The notes beneath the pieces are model-generated. The model was not told the DNA's origin. It saw only the letters and a program-made list of their open reading frames with translations, and made no database searches. 64,000 bases of DNA from Galeopsis tetrahit (taxonomy: Eukaryota > Streptophyta > Magnoliopsida > Lamiales > Lamiaceae). Positions 11,060 to 23,900 of this stretch are shown here, piece by piece (position 1 is the stretch's first letter; every line of letters starts with the position of its first letter). The stretch is taken from contig OY776125.1 in the NCBI GenBank assembly GCA_963675135.1, forward strand, positions 20,076,565 to 20,140,564, given 5' to 3'. The translations under genes and the position numbers were made by a program.

Positions 11060-14000
11060 GGGGCCTTCTAAGGACAGTCCAATGTCGTCTGGACTATCAA
11101 CAGTCCAGTAATCTGAGCCATCAGATCTGAAATCTAATGGCTTATATTTGATGACCTGCTACTTGTTGCATTTGGCGTCGCAGAATCCATCGCCTTGCAT
11201 TGCACTTATTATCGTTTTTTGTCGCCTATTACACTTTTAAATTAAATTTAATAACTTTAAATATATAATTATAAAATTACAAATTTATCCTCACATGATT
11301 AATAAAAAAATTAATTGATAATATATAATCTTTATTTTAATTCTCATATCATTAATAATCATAATAAACAATAAATTATCTTTTTTTATTTGAATGAATT
11401 CAATTTTAGGTTAAATTATTAATTTAGTTGAATTTTTTATACAAATTTCTGTTTCGAGATCACAAAATTGGGCGCGGCTATTGTATATTGTATGTATTAT
11501 TGGTCGGTCGTCTATTCAGAATTCAGAAAACCAGTTGTTACAATTTATATGATCATGGAGTAATTGATATGTTTATGATCAGAAAATTAGCGAAAATACT
11601 TTATAAAAAAACTCTCTGCACATCGCTGCTCGATCCAGTTAACATTATGTAATTTATATTTATATTTTTTATTTTTTTGTTCATTCGAATCATGAGTATT
11701 ATTAGTATGCCTAAGTATTCTCAAATTGGTGATAATTACTCCTAGTTTTTTTTATGTGATATTGAGCATTCCTCTGATTGAACTTTTGATTTTTTTTCTG
11801 TGTTAATACTCTGTTTTTTCTGCACAATCACATTAACGCAGTATTCTCAAATCTCAATTGTTATTCATATAAAATTTGTATGATTTCTATATGGTTATTG
11901 ATTTATGAGATTTATTTGAAATTTATGAATTTTATTTATGAATATAATAAGATTCTGACATTTATTAATTTTATTTTTAATGTATATTTTGCAGATATGT
12001 CTCCTCAACATGAGAATGATAGACACAACTTCATCTAATAATACCTAAGATAATGATTTTGTCATTAAAAAGAAAAGACAAAAGACATCAATTGTGTGAA
12101 TTAATTTTGAGGATTTTTTTGTTCATTCATTATAAAATTTCACCATGTTTTATAATATTTTAGAGGGCTCAACATGAAGATGAGATTATTTTGAAAAACT
12201 GATGTATTTTTTCGTTGTAATTGTTGAAAGAACATTCTGTTTTTTTTTTTTTGAACATTTGTTATTACTCACGCACAATTCAAGAAATTGGCTGTTCAAT
12301 TTGGTTATTTTATTTGATAAAACAATTGGGCTGCTCACTTTTAATTAAATGCTAGCCCAAAACATTCTCCACTTTTAATTAAATGGGCTAACATTGTTGG
12401 CCCAAAAAGTCTCCACTTACTCGGTTTGCTCTCGATCACAATTTCTTTTCTTTTTTTTTTTTGACATAAAGGAGGGACAATGTCACAATGGGCAATGTAG
12501 GACTGTTAGTTAGTGCCCGTAAAGAATTCAAATAAATTTATAATATATTTTAAGTTTAATTTGTCAATTAAAAAAATATTTGAAACATGTACTCCATAGT
12601 ATAAATTTGTAAATTTGTTATTCATTTGAATCTAGGTAAATATTTTTCAATACACTCTTAACTCTAGAGGGCTGCAACATATAATTGTCTATGCATGAAC
12701 ATGTTTCAGAAGGTACACACTACACACCTACCATGAAAAGAGACTGACCTTTAACTTTTATTTATCGTCATTGCAAAAGACAATAGAATAAGAAATTATC
12801 TTATTCGAAACTTTATGGGAGCCGTGTCATCGAAACACTCAATATTATTCTCAAAATAAAAACTTTACTACCAACATTCCTTCCAAAATAAAAATGTGTC
12901 CTCAATAATGTAATTTTCAAGTCTGGTAACAATCAATCTAGTTACATTATACAAATCGGACATTAGGTCAATGTTCGTAAGCAACATTATATGGACACAT
13001 AATTTTTAGAACTAATCGATGGTCTGATCATGACGTTTTCCTATAGTTCCATTCACATTTTCTAAAGTTTTTTTATTCTGATTTCACCAAAATTCTGCTT
13101 TCCAAAACATAGTTTGAGAATGACGTTTTAACACTTTGGAAAAAATAAAGTGTTTATTTCTACTAATTTATGAACAGTGTCGCCATGAGACCATCTCACT
13201 TTGAATAAGATAAGTGTTTATTCGTACTAATTACTGTTAATGGTATTACTGATTACAATTTATGGTATTACTTGTTATTACTTATTGTATTAACGACTAT
13301 AATAAAATCATACATATAATATTATTTTGTATTAAAATTAAAAAAAAATACACATTAAAAAATGAAAAAAAAACGAAGAAATTAAAAGTTTGGAATAAAA
13401 ACTGAAAATGGGAGAAAAAGAGGAAAGGGAAGAAAACTTAGAAAGAAAAAAAATCAAGATTTTTGCCTAATTTCGATAGTTTTTTTTTAAAATTATGTTT
13501 TACGATTTTTTTCTAAAAATATGGATGACTTGATGGTGAATCGACGGTAACTCGGTAATGACTTGATTACAGATTGTAAATATACAAATTAAGGTTGATT
13601 TTATTATATTTTGTGTAAATTAATAAAAGGATAATATAGTATTTTAAATGTAATTACTTTTTTAAAAATATTTTTGGGGTGAACTCATAAAATGAGGGGT
13701 GTAGATAAACGTGGTAAAAAATAATAATTTAGGGGTGAACTCATAAAATGAGCGGGTGCACATAACCGTGATAAAAAATGATTTGGGGGTGAACTCCTAA
13801 AATGAACGGGTGCAGATAACCGTAGTAAAAAAAGATTTGGGGTGAACTCATAAAATGAGGGGTGTAGATAATTTAGGGGTGAAGTCATAAAATGAGCGGG
13901 TGCACATAACCGTGATAAAAAAAATGATTTGGGGGTGAACTCATAAAATGAACGGGTGCAGATAACCGTAGTAAAAAAAATGATTTTTGGGTGAACTCAT

Positions 14001-14640
14001 TAAATGAGTGGGTGTAGATAAAATATAAATAAAAAATTAAAATTGGTGTGTACCGGTATCTTGCATGTACTCGAGTACCACCCTACAAATTAGGGTTGAT
14101 TTTATTATATTTTGTGTAACTTAATAAAAGGATAATATAGTCCTTTAAATGTAATTACTCCATTTAAAAAAAAATCTTCTGGGGTGAACTTATAAAATGA
14201 GCAGGTACAGATAACCGTGGTAAAAAATAATTTTGGGTGAACTTATAAAATGAGCGATTGCAGATAACCATGGTTAAAAAATGATTTGGGATGAACTCAT
14301 AAAATGAGCGGGTGCAGATAACCGTAGTAAAAAAATAATTTGAGGGTGAACTAATTAAATGAGCAGGTGTAGATAAAATATAAATAAAATAATAATTTAA
14401 TTCTATTAAAAAAATCTAATTTTACGTTCGTATTGTTTAATTTAAATAATATTATTATTAATTTTAATAAAGGATAAAATAGTAAATAATAAAATAAAAT
14501 TTAAATAATTATTTTAAAATATTAAAAAAATGCAACAGGTATCAAGTTAGGGCGACACAGAGGGCGACACAGAGCGATGCAATTTGACATCCAAACTATT
14601 AATAGTTCAGGCGATACAAAAACTATCCTAAGAAAATCCG
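11060..14640. mobile_element. Mutator-like element (non-autonomous MULE), 3.58 kb
   Basis: An exact 9-bp duplication AACACTTTT flanks it (11051-11059 and 14641-14649). The terminal inverted repeats align without gaps from the first base: GGGGCCTTCTAAGGACAGT against CGGATTTTCTTAGGATAGT. Similarity goes on for about 100 bases (GTCTGGACTATCAACAGTCC against GCCTGAACTATTAATAGTTT, then CTTGTTGCATTTGG against CCTGTTGCATTTT). Long terminal repeats and a 9-bp duplication are the MULE hallmarks. No transposase frame is visible; the interior is AT-rich with a satellite-like array near the right end. Confidence 0.8.
13578..14400. repeat. 55-bp satellite-like tandem repeat in two blocks inside the MULE
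   Basis: Eleven copies of a unit starting GGTGAACTCATAAAATGAG begin near 13678, 13734, 13788, 13841, 13878, 13934, 13989, 14183, 14235, 14289 and 14345, so the period is about 55 bases. Each block is preceded by the same 100-bp lead sequence (GGTTGATTTTATTATATTTT at 13583 and 14095). The array was therefore duplicated as a higher-order unit. The reading frame that crosses it is an artefact of the repeat. Confidence 0.9.
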
Positions 14641-14649
14641 AACACTTTT

Positions 14650-15692
14650 TTGTAAGACGGACCAATTACTTAAATATCGTGCAATTGATGCATAATTTAT
14701 TTATTAATAAAACAATGGTTTAAAAATTTCAGAGTGAATTGACGTAAATAAAGGTTAGGTAAGCATTAGTGAGAAAAAGTCCAAAAGAATTTGTTTAAAT
14801 AATTACACCATGCACATATATGAAGTAAGTAGCGTTTGGGCTAGGAAATAATTCAAAGTGGAAGCCCATCACATTAAAAAGATGCATAACAACCTATACT
14901 ATCTCAACATAAATATATGCACATGGAAACAGAGATAGATAAGATAACATTGAAGCAACAGACCATATATAAAAATAGGTGTGAAGCAAGATAAGATATG
15001 TGTATTACCCATCGTTTAGGACAGTGTAATTTTGCATGCCTCTACATTTTTTATATTCCATAATACTTTGTCATAAATTAATAATAACAAATAATTTTTT
15101 TTAAATACATACTGGAATTTTTTGAAATTTCAAGGGGTGCATGTGGCCCCTAAATTCCATCACTAAGCTCATCATTGTTGAACCATCCTGAACAAAGATA
15201 TGTAAAAAATGTAATTTTGAAATTTCATGAAATAGATGTGATGTCTGCTACGAGGAATGATGAGCATAATTTTTTTAAGAGTTGATCTTTTGTATTTAGT
15301 GTACACGGTCTCAAGAAAAAAGTTATAAAAATGGAGAGGGGAAGGGATGGGGCCGCAACAGAGGTGGGTGGTCATTTTGGTAGAGAAATGAGATAGAGAT
15401 AAATTATAATTTTTGTGGGTATATCTACTAAGGAGGTTTTAGAGAAAAAATGATAGTTTTGATGATTCATAAAAAAAGTATCGAGTACTCTCTAAATTTG
15501 GGGAGAGTGTATCAAACAACCACGATTAGCAAAGTGTGTAGATAACTTTAAGAAAGCCCATTCTAGGTTTATATTATTTGGGCCAGGCCGTAGAACAAGA
15601 TGTGTTAGTCTTGTTGTGGCACCCACACCTTTCGCCTAAGACTCTTTGAGCTAATGGGTTTAGAATGGTCCAATATGGAATAGGTCATACAA
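14650..15692. other. Intergenic stretch with no gene seen
   Basis: AT-rich DNA between the two Mutator-like elements. I see no conserved protein, RNA gene or clear terminal repeats in it. Confidence 0.6.
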
Positions 15693-15701
15693 AATCACAT
15701 A

Positions 15702-16547
15702 GGCCACGGTTATACGCACACACAAACCTATTAAGGACACCCACCATGCATTTTTTTCATTCTAAGGAGTATATGAAATGTCCTATACACTCCTCGTGAA
15801 TTTAAAAAAATAAAAGCAAAGATGAGTACACCCAGATATTAAATTTCATATCAAAATCATCCCTACCATCACCCTCAAAACAACCACCATTCTTCCATTA
15901 AAAAAAACTCTTAACAAACACAAAATTAATTTCAGGAAAATAAATAAATCTAATGTTCGAAAAAAAAGAATGAAAACAAATTAAATGTCTGAAAAAAAAA
16001 ATTGAAAACAGATTAAATGTTCGAAAACAAAATTTGAACAAAGTATTTCGAAAAAAGTAAATGGATTCGACAAATATTTTTGGACAAATACAAAAAAAAT
16101 CCAAAACCCTTCTTTTTTGGATCTGTAAAAACCCTAGTTTTTTTTTTATGTAATTAACCTAAAATGAGAGGCGACGGCCGCATGGAGGGAGGAGGTGAGG
16201 GCGGGTGTGGGAACGGCCAGCGACGTGAACGACCGCCCTCTTCAACAGTAGCCTTCGCGTCGTGTGGGATGAGGGCGTGCGCCGTTGGCAGAGTGGGCAT
16301 AGGAGTGTGTGTGCAGCGGAGCTGTTGCATGTGTGCGATTACCTGGCGTGGCTAGGCGACGGCCGGGCGTGGCGGGGCGGCCGTGAATAGAAGAGAAGAG
16401 AAATTTTGGGCGGCTGAGTGTGGGTGTACCAAAATAAAAAGGAATATTATGGTTAAGTAGAAGATGGAGGGTAATTTGGGGTTTTTCATGTGGGTGTTCT
16501 CATCCTACGATGTGTGTGTTTAGCCGTGTGGGTGTATAACCGTGGCC
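15702..16547. mobile_element. Small Mutator-like element with GC-rich core (846 bp)
   Basis: An exact 9-bp duplication AATCACATA (15693-15701 and 16548-16556) flanks perfect terminal GGCCACGGTTATAC / GTATAACCGTGGCC repeats. Weaker similarity extends about 50 bases inward (CACACAC, ACACCCAC). The middle, 16160-16400, is strikingly GC-rich in AT-rich surroundings. It may be a captured host fragment (Pack-MULE style), but I do not recognise a gene in it. Confidence 0.85.
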
Positions 16548-16657
16548 AATCACATATTATAATACGAAAAAGATGGCTATCCTGATAGCTCGAATTTATT
16601 AATTTTTTTTTAAAAAAGTATAATTTTATCGTAATACCATTCTTAAAGAAAATATTA

Positions 16658-16908
16658 CCCCATTCGTTCATAAAATGTAGTTTCATTTACCTTATATTTT
16701 CCGTCTACAAAATGTAGTCTCATACACTTTATGGAAACCATCACCCTTCAATCATCGCTTAATTACTTAAATTGTCATCAACTTTATTCACAAACAATCA
16801 TTTTATTTATAATGGACCCCACAATGCCTTTACTTTATCAGTATATTTACATTTTTCTTAAAACATGTTCTCCACTCCAATTGAACTACATTTGGTGGAT
16901 GAAGGGAG
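16658..16908. mobile_element. Stowaway MITE (251 bp)
   Basis: TA duplications flank the inverted ends CCCCATTCGTTCATAAAATG and CATTTGGTGGATGAAGGGAG. The CTCCCTTCATCC form of the right end is the Stowaway signature. Confidence 0.8.
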
Positions 16909-18022
16909 TATAACATTTAGTGAGGGGTATTTTCAACATTTTACCAGATTCTGGATATTTAGAATCTGGATGTTTAGCGTTGTCCATTATAATATTACAA
17001 GAGCAACATTTACACGAAGGTAATTTTTTCTATGTAATTTAGTGTATAGATACATTTGGATTTAATGTTCAATTTAATTTTTAATCTCAATATTTGACCC
17101 AATTCATTGGAGTCTCGTATAAGTGCAACCAATTGTACTTAAGTATCACTCTTATAAATATGTCTAATTAGTTAAGTTTCTAAAAATTTATATGAAAAAT
17201 ACATTTCTTATTAATTTTGAGGATTTCAACTAGATTTCTTAACTTTTAGAATATTAATTTAATTTATAATCTCTCAATTTACAAGCCCGCCGAAATTATT
17301 TAACCGGCCTCCATTGAACTAGTTCAGTAGCCCAAATCTTAATTTGTAGCTATACAAATCTATACATTTTATATGATATTCAATGCACTAAACTTGTAAA
17401 ATGAAAATAGTAGAATTAATCATTTTTTATTTTATCTACGTGTTGCAACTTGCAAGCATTTACTCCCAAATCCGTCAATAATAAATTAATTTGTTGAAAT
17501 TAGAAGATTGGTAGGGTCAACTTGCTACAATTAAGTTGAAACTCATCGACGAGTAATTGCTAATAATGGGGTGTAGAAATAACAAATTGCTAAGATGGTT
17601 GAAAGCATCGTGCATGCCCTAAATCGTTTACCGCATCACTACACGATTAATGGAAAATATCTCTAAGAAAATGCATCCCTTCTGCACTAAAATGATCTCG
17701 TTTGTATGCTTACTTTTTTTCAACTTTTTGCATCTAGATACCATAATATAAACTGAATTTGTTTTTCGAGTACACCTTGTGTGCACGGTGCACCATTAAT
17801 GAGAAGTACCATCTTTTTTACCTTTTAAAAAAATTGGGTGTTTGCTATAATTTGTCTAATTTTGTCCCAAAAAATTCACATGTGATACATTCTCAATATT
17901 TTATCCAATTTGAGTCCAAAATCGTTGAAAATTTAAAATTTATGTCGTTTTATGGGTAAGATTTGAACAGTTGACAAGTTATGTGATCATATTTGTGCAT
18001 TCATGTGATCTAAAACGATGTA

Positions 18023-18336
18023 CTCCATCCGTCCCAAGATTTTATGCACACTTTCCTTAATGGACGTCACAACATTTTTTGCACACTTAAAAAATAGGAA
18101 ACAATTCACATAATTTTTACCAGTAATACCTCTCCTTTAATTTACTTTCCCTTCCCTTTAGTCAAATCTCACCCACTTTAATCAATTAATTTACCTTCTC
18201 TTCCTTTAGTCAAATCTCACACACTTTAATCAATGAATTACCAATAATACCTCTCCTTTATTTTAGCTTACACATCACTTTATTTCATTTTCTTAATCTC
18301 CGTGAAAGTGTGCATAAAATCCTGGGACGGAGGGAG
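18023..18336. mobile_element. Stowaway MITE (314 bp)
   Basis: TA|CTCCATCCGTCCCA at the left and TGGGACGGAGGGAG|TA at the right form the classic Stowaway terminal repeats. The inverted similarity goes on inward (GATTTTATGCACACTTTC against GAAAGTGTGCATAAAATC). Confidence 0.95.
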
Positions 18337-19356
18337 TAATTATTTTCAAAATTTCAACAATTTAAAGCCCAAAATTAAACATTTAAAACGTGCAATTTGA
18401 AATATGTTCTCAGGCTCTAGAGTTATTTAGGAGGGGCAGTCAATTCTGAAATACAAATTATTTACTCTTGAACAGTTCATAATATGAAGATTTACACTAA
18501 GCTATATAATTCTATTCAAAATTAAATATATTTAAATTAAAGAAAAACGAAAAACCTTGTAACATAATATAAACCTTATATGCGTAGTATATATGTGTGT
18601 GTCTATTAGTCTATATGTATTCCAAAAATATAGTTTAGCTATGTAACAGCGTGTGTATACATGTAGATAAGTAATAGCGTATACTTAACAATTTAATTAA
18701 AATGGTTAGAATTTGTGATTGAATCTATAAAAAACTGAAATGCAACAATAATTCATCCAATTAAGTTAATAAATTCGAAGCCTCACAATTCAATTCTGTT
18801 AATTAAACGTTTACTCGACCTAGAAGCACAAGTGGATCAAACCATAAAATCTTGGGTATATACCTATATACATATATTGATAGCCTATATATTATTGTGT
18901 GGCCACCATGACAAAGAATTTTTTTTTCTCATTTTATTGACGACTTTCAAGGAAATAATAAATTCATTAAATTAAGACTATTAAAGATAACATTTTGTAA
19001 ATCTAAAAAAAAAATTAAAGAGGCCAGAAAATTTCGTACTAGACAATGTACGTAATTTAAATTAAATTATGATACAGATTCAACTTAAATGAATTTGACT
19101 TAGTTCATAAATTTTGATTCATCTCATAGTGAAATGATATCTCAAATTCAGAATGCAACCCTCCAAGTGCAATCAATTCCGTTTTACTTTAACTTTCAAT
19201 TGGGAAAATGAGTCTGGTTCCCTAAAATAGTCGATTCTTTTATCGGATACTGTCATACTGAGACTTAAAAAAAAAATCAAATTCGATCAGAATGCATAAA
19301 ATTCTCACAACTGTCCTAGCTAGCTAGCTAGCACATGTAGTTCCTCCTAGCTTGTG

Positions 19357-19364
19357 TATAAATA
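19357..19364 (+). promoter_or_regulatory. ALMT TATA box
   Basis: TATAAATA stands about 110 bases before the ATG at 19474, which would leave an untranslated leader of about 80 bases. It is the only good TATA match close upstream. Confidence 0.55.
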
Positions 19365-19473
19365 TATTGCAACTAGCTCTCCTCCATCAAATTAAACTTA
19401 TAAGCATTAATTCATGATATATGTATATATATTCTATGGGTGGGGTTCCGACATGCATCATGTTTAGTTAGGT

Positions 19474-22400
19474 ATGGATATAATTCCTGCAAGTAAGAAA
19501 GGGATAATAGTGGGGGAATGGGATTTAATGAAGGGGAAAGTGGTAAAGACGATGAAGGTGATAAAGAAAACGGGAAAGGATGATCCAAGAAGGATTATAC
19601 ACTCGATGAAAGTTGGATTTGCTCTCACCTTAGCCTCTTTGTTCTATTACTTCAGACCACTTTATCATGGTTTAGGTGAATCTGCAATGTGGGCTATTTT
19701 AACCGTTGTCGTCGTTTTTGAATTTACTGTCGGTACGTAACTTCCATCAACCCTCCCTAATCTTACTATAATCTTTATGGGATGAAATTAGCATAAAATA
19801 TTTGTACATTTTAACGGTGTACAAATTGTTGATGTTGATGTTGGCTCCATAAAAAATTTACTATATTGGAAATTATATATTTAGCATTGCATATACTCTC
19901 TCCGTGGCGTATTGACATTTTATGCTGCGTGTACACAATTAAATGACATTTTGACTTGTTTGTAGACTTTCTCTCAATTTTATACTCATTTTAACTTTAA
20001 AAAATATTCTTAATTTCTAATTTACCTTTATTAATTATGGATCTCTCTGATTCTTACTTTTTCTCTGATAAGTCTTCTCTCCATACAAACTTATCAATAT
20101 ATGAAGATAAAATATTTATAAAAAATTAAAATTATGATTTATGAGATGTAGTAAAAAAATCTTATTCATTAATTAAGGACAAACTTGTCAATACATACCT
20201 CTTCTTAATTTCATTAAAAAAAAAAACCACTTATTTGTGAATGGAGGGAATATTATATATATTAATGATCTAAATGTAATTCGTTTGTTTAGGTGGAACC
20301 CTATCGAAAAGTTTAAACCGAGGGGGTGCAACAGTGGTAGCTGTTGCATTAGGAGTTGGAGCTGAATACGTATCCACGCTTGCTGGCAACAAAGGAGAGC
20401 CTATTATTCTTGCAATTTTGGTCTTCCTTGTAGGTACGTACGTACAGAATTTATTTATTTATTTATTTTTTAAGAAAAAAATAAAAAAATGTTATCACAG
20501 TGAAATCAACTACTACTATATATATATTAAAATGAATATGTAATTGCAGCAATGGGATCGACATTCACGCGATTTCTGCCGAATGTGAAGAGCAGATACG
20601 ATTATGGAATGATGGTATTCATATTGACTTTCACTCTGGTTGCGGTTTCGGGTTATCGGGTCAACCAAATTATGGAGTTAGGCCATGAAAGGCTAGCTAC
20701 CATTCTTATTGGTGGCCTAACCTGCATTGCAGTATCCATATTTATTTGTCCTGTTTGGGCGGGTCAAGATTTGCACAATCTTATTCTTCTAAATATTGAA
20801 AACCTTGCTGCCTTTTTACATGGTACGTTCATATATATGTTACTTTGATTTTTTTTTTTATATAAATGAGCATAATAAATTTGGAGTTAATTGGAAATTA
20901 TTCCATAGGAAAACATATTCAACTTTTGTATCAAATTTTCCCGTTATTTTTTTCTTATGGAACCTAATTAAATTTAGGAAACTTACTACGTACTTAAAGA
21001 GTTTTACAGGTTTTGGAGAAGAGTTCTTCAGTTTTCCAGCTGGATATGGAGATAATGCTTTAAACATTAATGAAGAGGACAACAAAATATTTCTCGTAGG
21101 ATATAAAAGTGTGCTCAACACAAAGGCCATTGAGGAATCATTGGTAATTAAATATACTTAAGTCACACTAATATAAACGTACGTGTTGTGTATCAAAAGA
21201 AAGTATTAGGAAACAATATACAACATGATTTGCAAGTGTATTTTTTATTTCATCTCATATTTTACATTTTTTTAATAAATGGTACTACACCTTATATGTT
21301 GTTTTTTTAATTAGGGTCACCAAACTCCCTTATTGTTTAAAAATGTTGCACGGAATTTCATTTGGAAATTATACGAAACTTCTCGTGGTTTATTAAATTA
21401 AGTGAATTATCTATCTTTTTTTAAACGAGTTAACGATTTTATCTATCTTTTCTATTTTAAGTATCATTTTTTTTCTAGCTAATATTAAAATCTCGAGACA
21501 AAATGATAGTGGTTTATTTAATAATAAAGTGATACACATATATACAAAATGTTTTCAGGCAAATTTTGCATGGTGGGAGCCTCCTCACGGGAAGTTTAGG
21601 TGCCGTCAAGTGTGGAAACAGTATCTAAAGATCGGAATTGTTACGAGGGAATGTGCGAGACAAATTGAAACACTTGCCGAATGCATTAAGTCAAAACCTA
21701 AGGTATATATGAATAATTACTACTTAAAAAAAAAGTCATACTTAATTTAATTCTCATTATTGCTAGCTCCACTCATTTTATTGCCTTTTATTCTCTTTAA
21801 TATGCCCTACTCTAGTTTTCTTGTTGTTTATGAATAATCTCAATTTAGATATACAACATATATATATGTTCCATTTTCATCTACATCTACTTAAGAAAAT
21901 AAAAATAAATTTGCACGACCCAAATTAATCAAATTTGTACTGAAAATTATACTCCGTATTACATACTATTTTTCTCCATTTCATTTATCAATTGTTTTAT
22001 AATAAAAACTTTATTGCACTTGTTGCACCTTTGTATTCGTGCAATTTTCGCCCAATGACAATATATGTGTGTATAAAATGAGAAGTATTATATAAAAAAA
22101 GTGTTGATCATTAAAAAAAATGTATTGATTTGTAGACTGAGCAACTTTTCAATATATTTTTTCAATATACGAGTTGATATTTATCACCACAATAACTTAT
22201 ACTTTTTCATTATTTATTTTTTTGGATCAAAATTCAACTTTCAGAATGTAACTAGAGCATCAAAATATTAATATTGTTATACCCATATGCCTTTTTCAAT
22301 AATATATTTACTTACTAATGAGTTGTTTTTTAGGAAGCATCCGAATTTCACAAGAAAATTCAAGAGCCTTGCACGAGACTGAGCATAGAATCAAGCAAAG

Positions 22401-22801
22401 CCCTAATCCAACTCTCATCCTCTCTCAAGAACATGAAAATTTCATCACCTGATGAAGCCAAAATCCACATTCAAAATTCTAAAGACGCAGCCACCGACCT
22501 CAAAACCATGCTCGAAAGCTTCTCATTACACGGCAATCATCTTCAACAAATCATGCAACTCTTTGTTGTTACCTCAACTCTTATGGGCATAATCGAATCC
22601 ATCGAAAAAATGTCAAGGTGTATCAACGAATTGTCCCAAAAGGCGCACTTTGAAAAGGTGATTTTAACGACTGAACTTGAAAAACAACAACAGCTTTACC
22701 AAATATTTTCTACAGATCAAAATGAATCATGTGTCGTTACGATTGATACTCATGAGTCATCCAATGGGATAGAGAGTAATAAAAAACATGATGAAAATTG
22801 A
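19474..22801 (+). CDS. Aluminium-activated malate transporter family anion channel (complete, 6 exons, 472 aa)
   Basis: Exons are 19474-19732, 20293-20433, 20550-20822, 21010-21143, 21559-21702 and 22334-22801. All introns are GT-AG and the joined frame has no stop before 22801. The N-terminal half carries about six hydrophobic segments, for example VGFALTLASLFYYF, MWAILTVVVVFEFTVG and MMVFILTFTLVAVSGY. The family landmarks GATL-like TVGGTLSK, the STFTRFLPNVK segment and the WEP motif (WWEPPHGKF, residues 274-282) are all present, followed by a helical cytosolic C-terminus. ALMT proteins conduct malate and other anions across the plasma membrane or tonoplast; which one applies here cannot be read from the sequence. 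Several family members are not aluminium-activated. Intron 1 has Stowaway-like ends near 19889 and 20250. A CACTA transposon sits 118 bases after the stop codon. Confidence 0.95.
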
Positions 22802-22944
22802 TTGTTTATGTAAAACTGATATTTGAGTTTAGTACAAATTTTACAGAAAATTAATTGTTTATATAAAAAGTGAGTTTGAGGATAGAGATAAAATAATATG
22901 TTTGTGACTTGTAAGTAGCACTACAAAAAAAGGGCGTTTTGGGG

Positions 22945-23430
22945 ACGGATTTTCCGTCGGCCGCCGAGGTTACCGACGGAAATACCGACGGAAAGTCGGC
23001 CGTCCCCTTTCTCGGCGTCAGCATTTTTTGCCGACGGATTTTTGAATTCCGTCGGCATTTGCCGACGGAAATACCGAGGGAAAATTGCCGACGGAATGAC
23101 CGTCGGTATTCCGGACAACCCGTTTAACAAACCGGGTCAACATTCCGTCGGTAATTCCGTCGGAAACAATGAATTAAATAATTATAAAAGAAATTAGAAT
23201 AAATTAAAATAATTATAAACGAAATGAATTAAATAATCAAATGCCGACGGAAGCCGACGGATATTCCGTCGGTATTATACTGACGGAATATCCGTCGGCA
23301 TTATGCTGACGGAATATCCGTCGGCATTTGACCGACGGAATATCCGTCGGCATATCCGTCGGTAACACAAAATATGAATAAAAAAAATATAATTCCGAAA
23401 TTAACATACCGACGGAATATCCGTCAGTAA
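22945..23430. repeat. Left subterminal CCGACGG palindrome cluster of the CACTA element
   Basis: More than ten copies of CCGACGG or its inverse CCGTCGG occur, often as the palindromic unit CCGACGGAATATCCGTCGG. Such subterminal arrays bind the TNPA-type protein in En/Spm. A further cluster lies at 24078-24205, just upstream of the small gene candidate. Confidence 0.9.
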
Positions 23431-23667
23431 AATAAAATATTAATAAAAAAAATATGCGTGGCCGGGGAGGCCCCGACCAAAATTTCATTTTCCGACCAGA
23501 ATTACATTTTCCGAGAGGTTGGGAATGTGAAGAAATTTCGTAAAAAATGTCATTATGTAAAAATTTAAATATTATGTAATGAAACAATAATATTACATGA
23601 AATATTATGTTGGGAATGTGAAGAAATTGGCATTGTTTTTAACAAATCAAATTAATTAGTAGCTTAC

Positions 23668-23900
23668 TTGATCATTATCATCATCATCTAATACGTACTT
23701 CCAGAAACTGACGGTGGCTTCGTCTTCTTCCAGTCTCCGGCGAAGGGCGGCGACTTCGTCTACTTCAAGGAAACAACCAAAAAATTAAAAAAAAATCGAT
23801 GTTGAAGTTCAAAAATTTTCAATCTAAACTCAAAATCACTTACGTCGGAGTCGGCCAACTTATTAAAACGCCGGAGGAGCACAGATTGGGCGGCGGCCAT
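23668..23900 (-). CDS. Unrecognised small spliced gene candidate in the CACTA left end
   Basis: A TATATATA box (24061-24068, minus strand) precedes an ATG at 23900 and a start of MAAAQSVLLRRFNKLADSD, which ends at a good GTAAGT donor (exon 23900-23844). A second likely exon, 23762-23668, has an AG acceptor and a CAA|GTAAGC donor and reads DEVAALRRRLEEDEATVSFWKYVLDDDDND in one frame. The simple splice joins the two exons in the wrong phase and meets TAG at once. So either an acceptor is misread or the gene is broken. No further exon is clear. It could be a captured host fragment. I do not recognise the family. Confidence 0.35.

Larger units (their letters stand above)
16909..19473. other. Intergenic region upstream of ALMT
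   Basis: Apart from the Stowaway at 18023-18336 this region holds no recognisable gene. CTAGCTAGCTAGCTAG near 19317-19332 is a short tetranucleotide repeat. A TATA box follows shortly before the ALMT start. Confidence 0.6.

Noticed and set aside
13685..13888. Small protein across the 55-bp repeat
   Set aside because: The frame is made by the repeat itself and breaks where unit length changes.
16164..16355. GC-rich open frame in the small MULE as a gene
   Set aside because: Composition explains the Gly/Arg/Cys-rich product; no promoter or known family, so it was kept only as possible captured DNA.
19889..20250. Stowaway MITE in ALMT intron 1
   Set aside because: CTCTCTCCGT and ATGGAGGGAA look like Stowaway ends, but inward similarity is too poor and the flanking TA is not clean.
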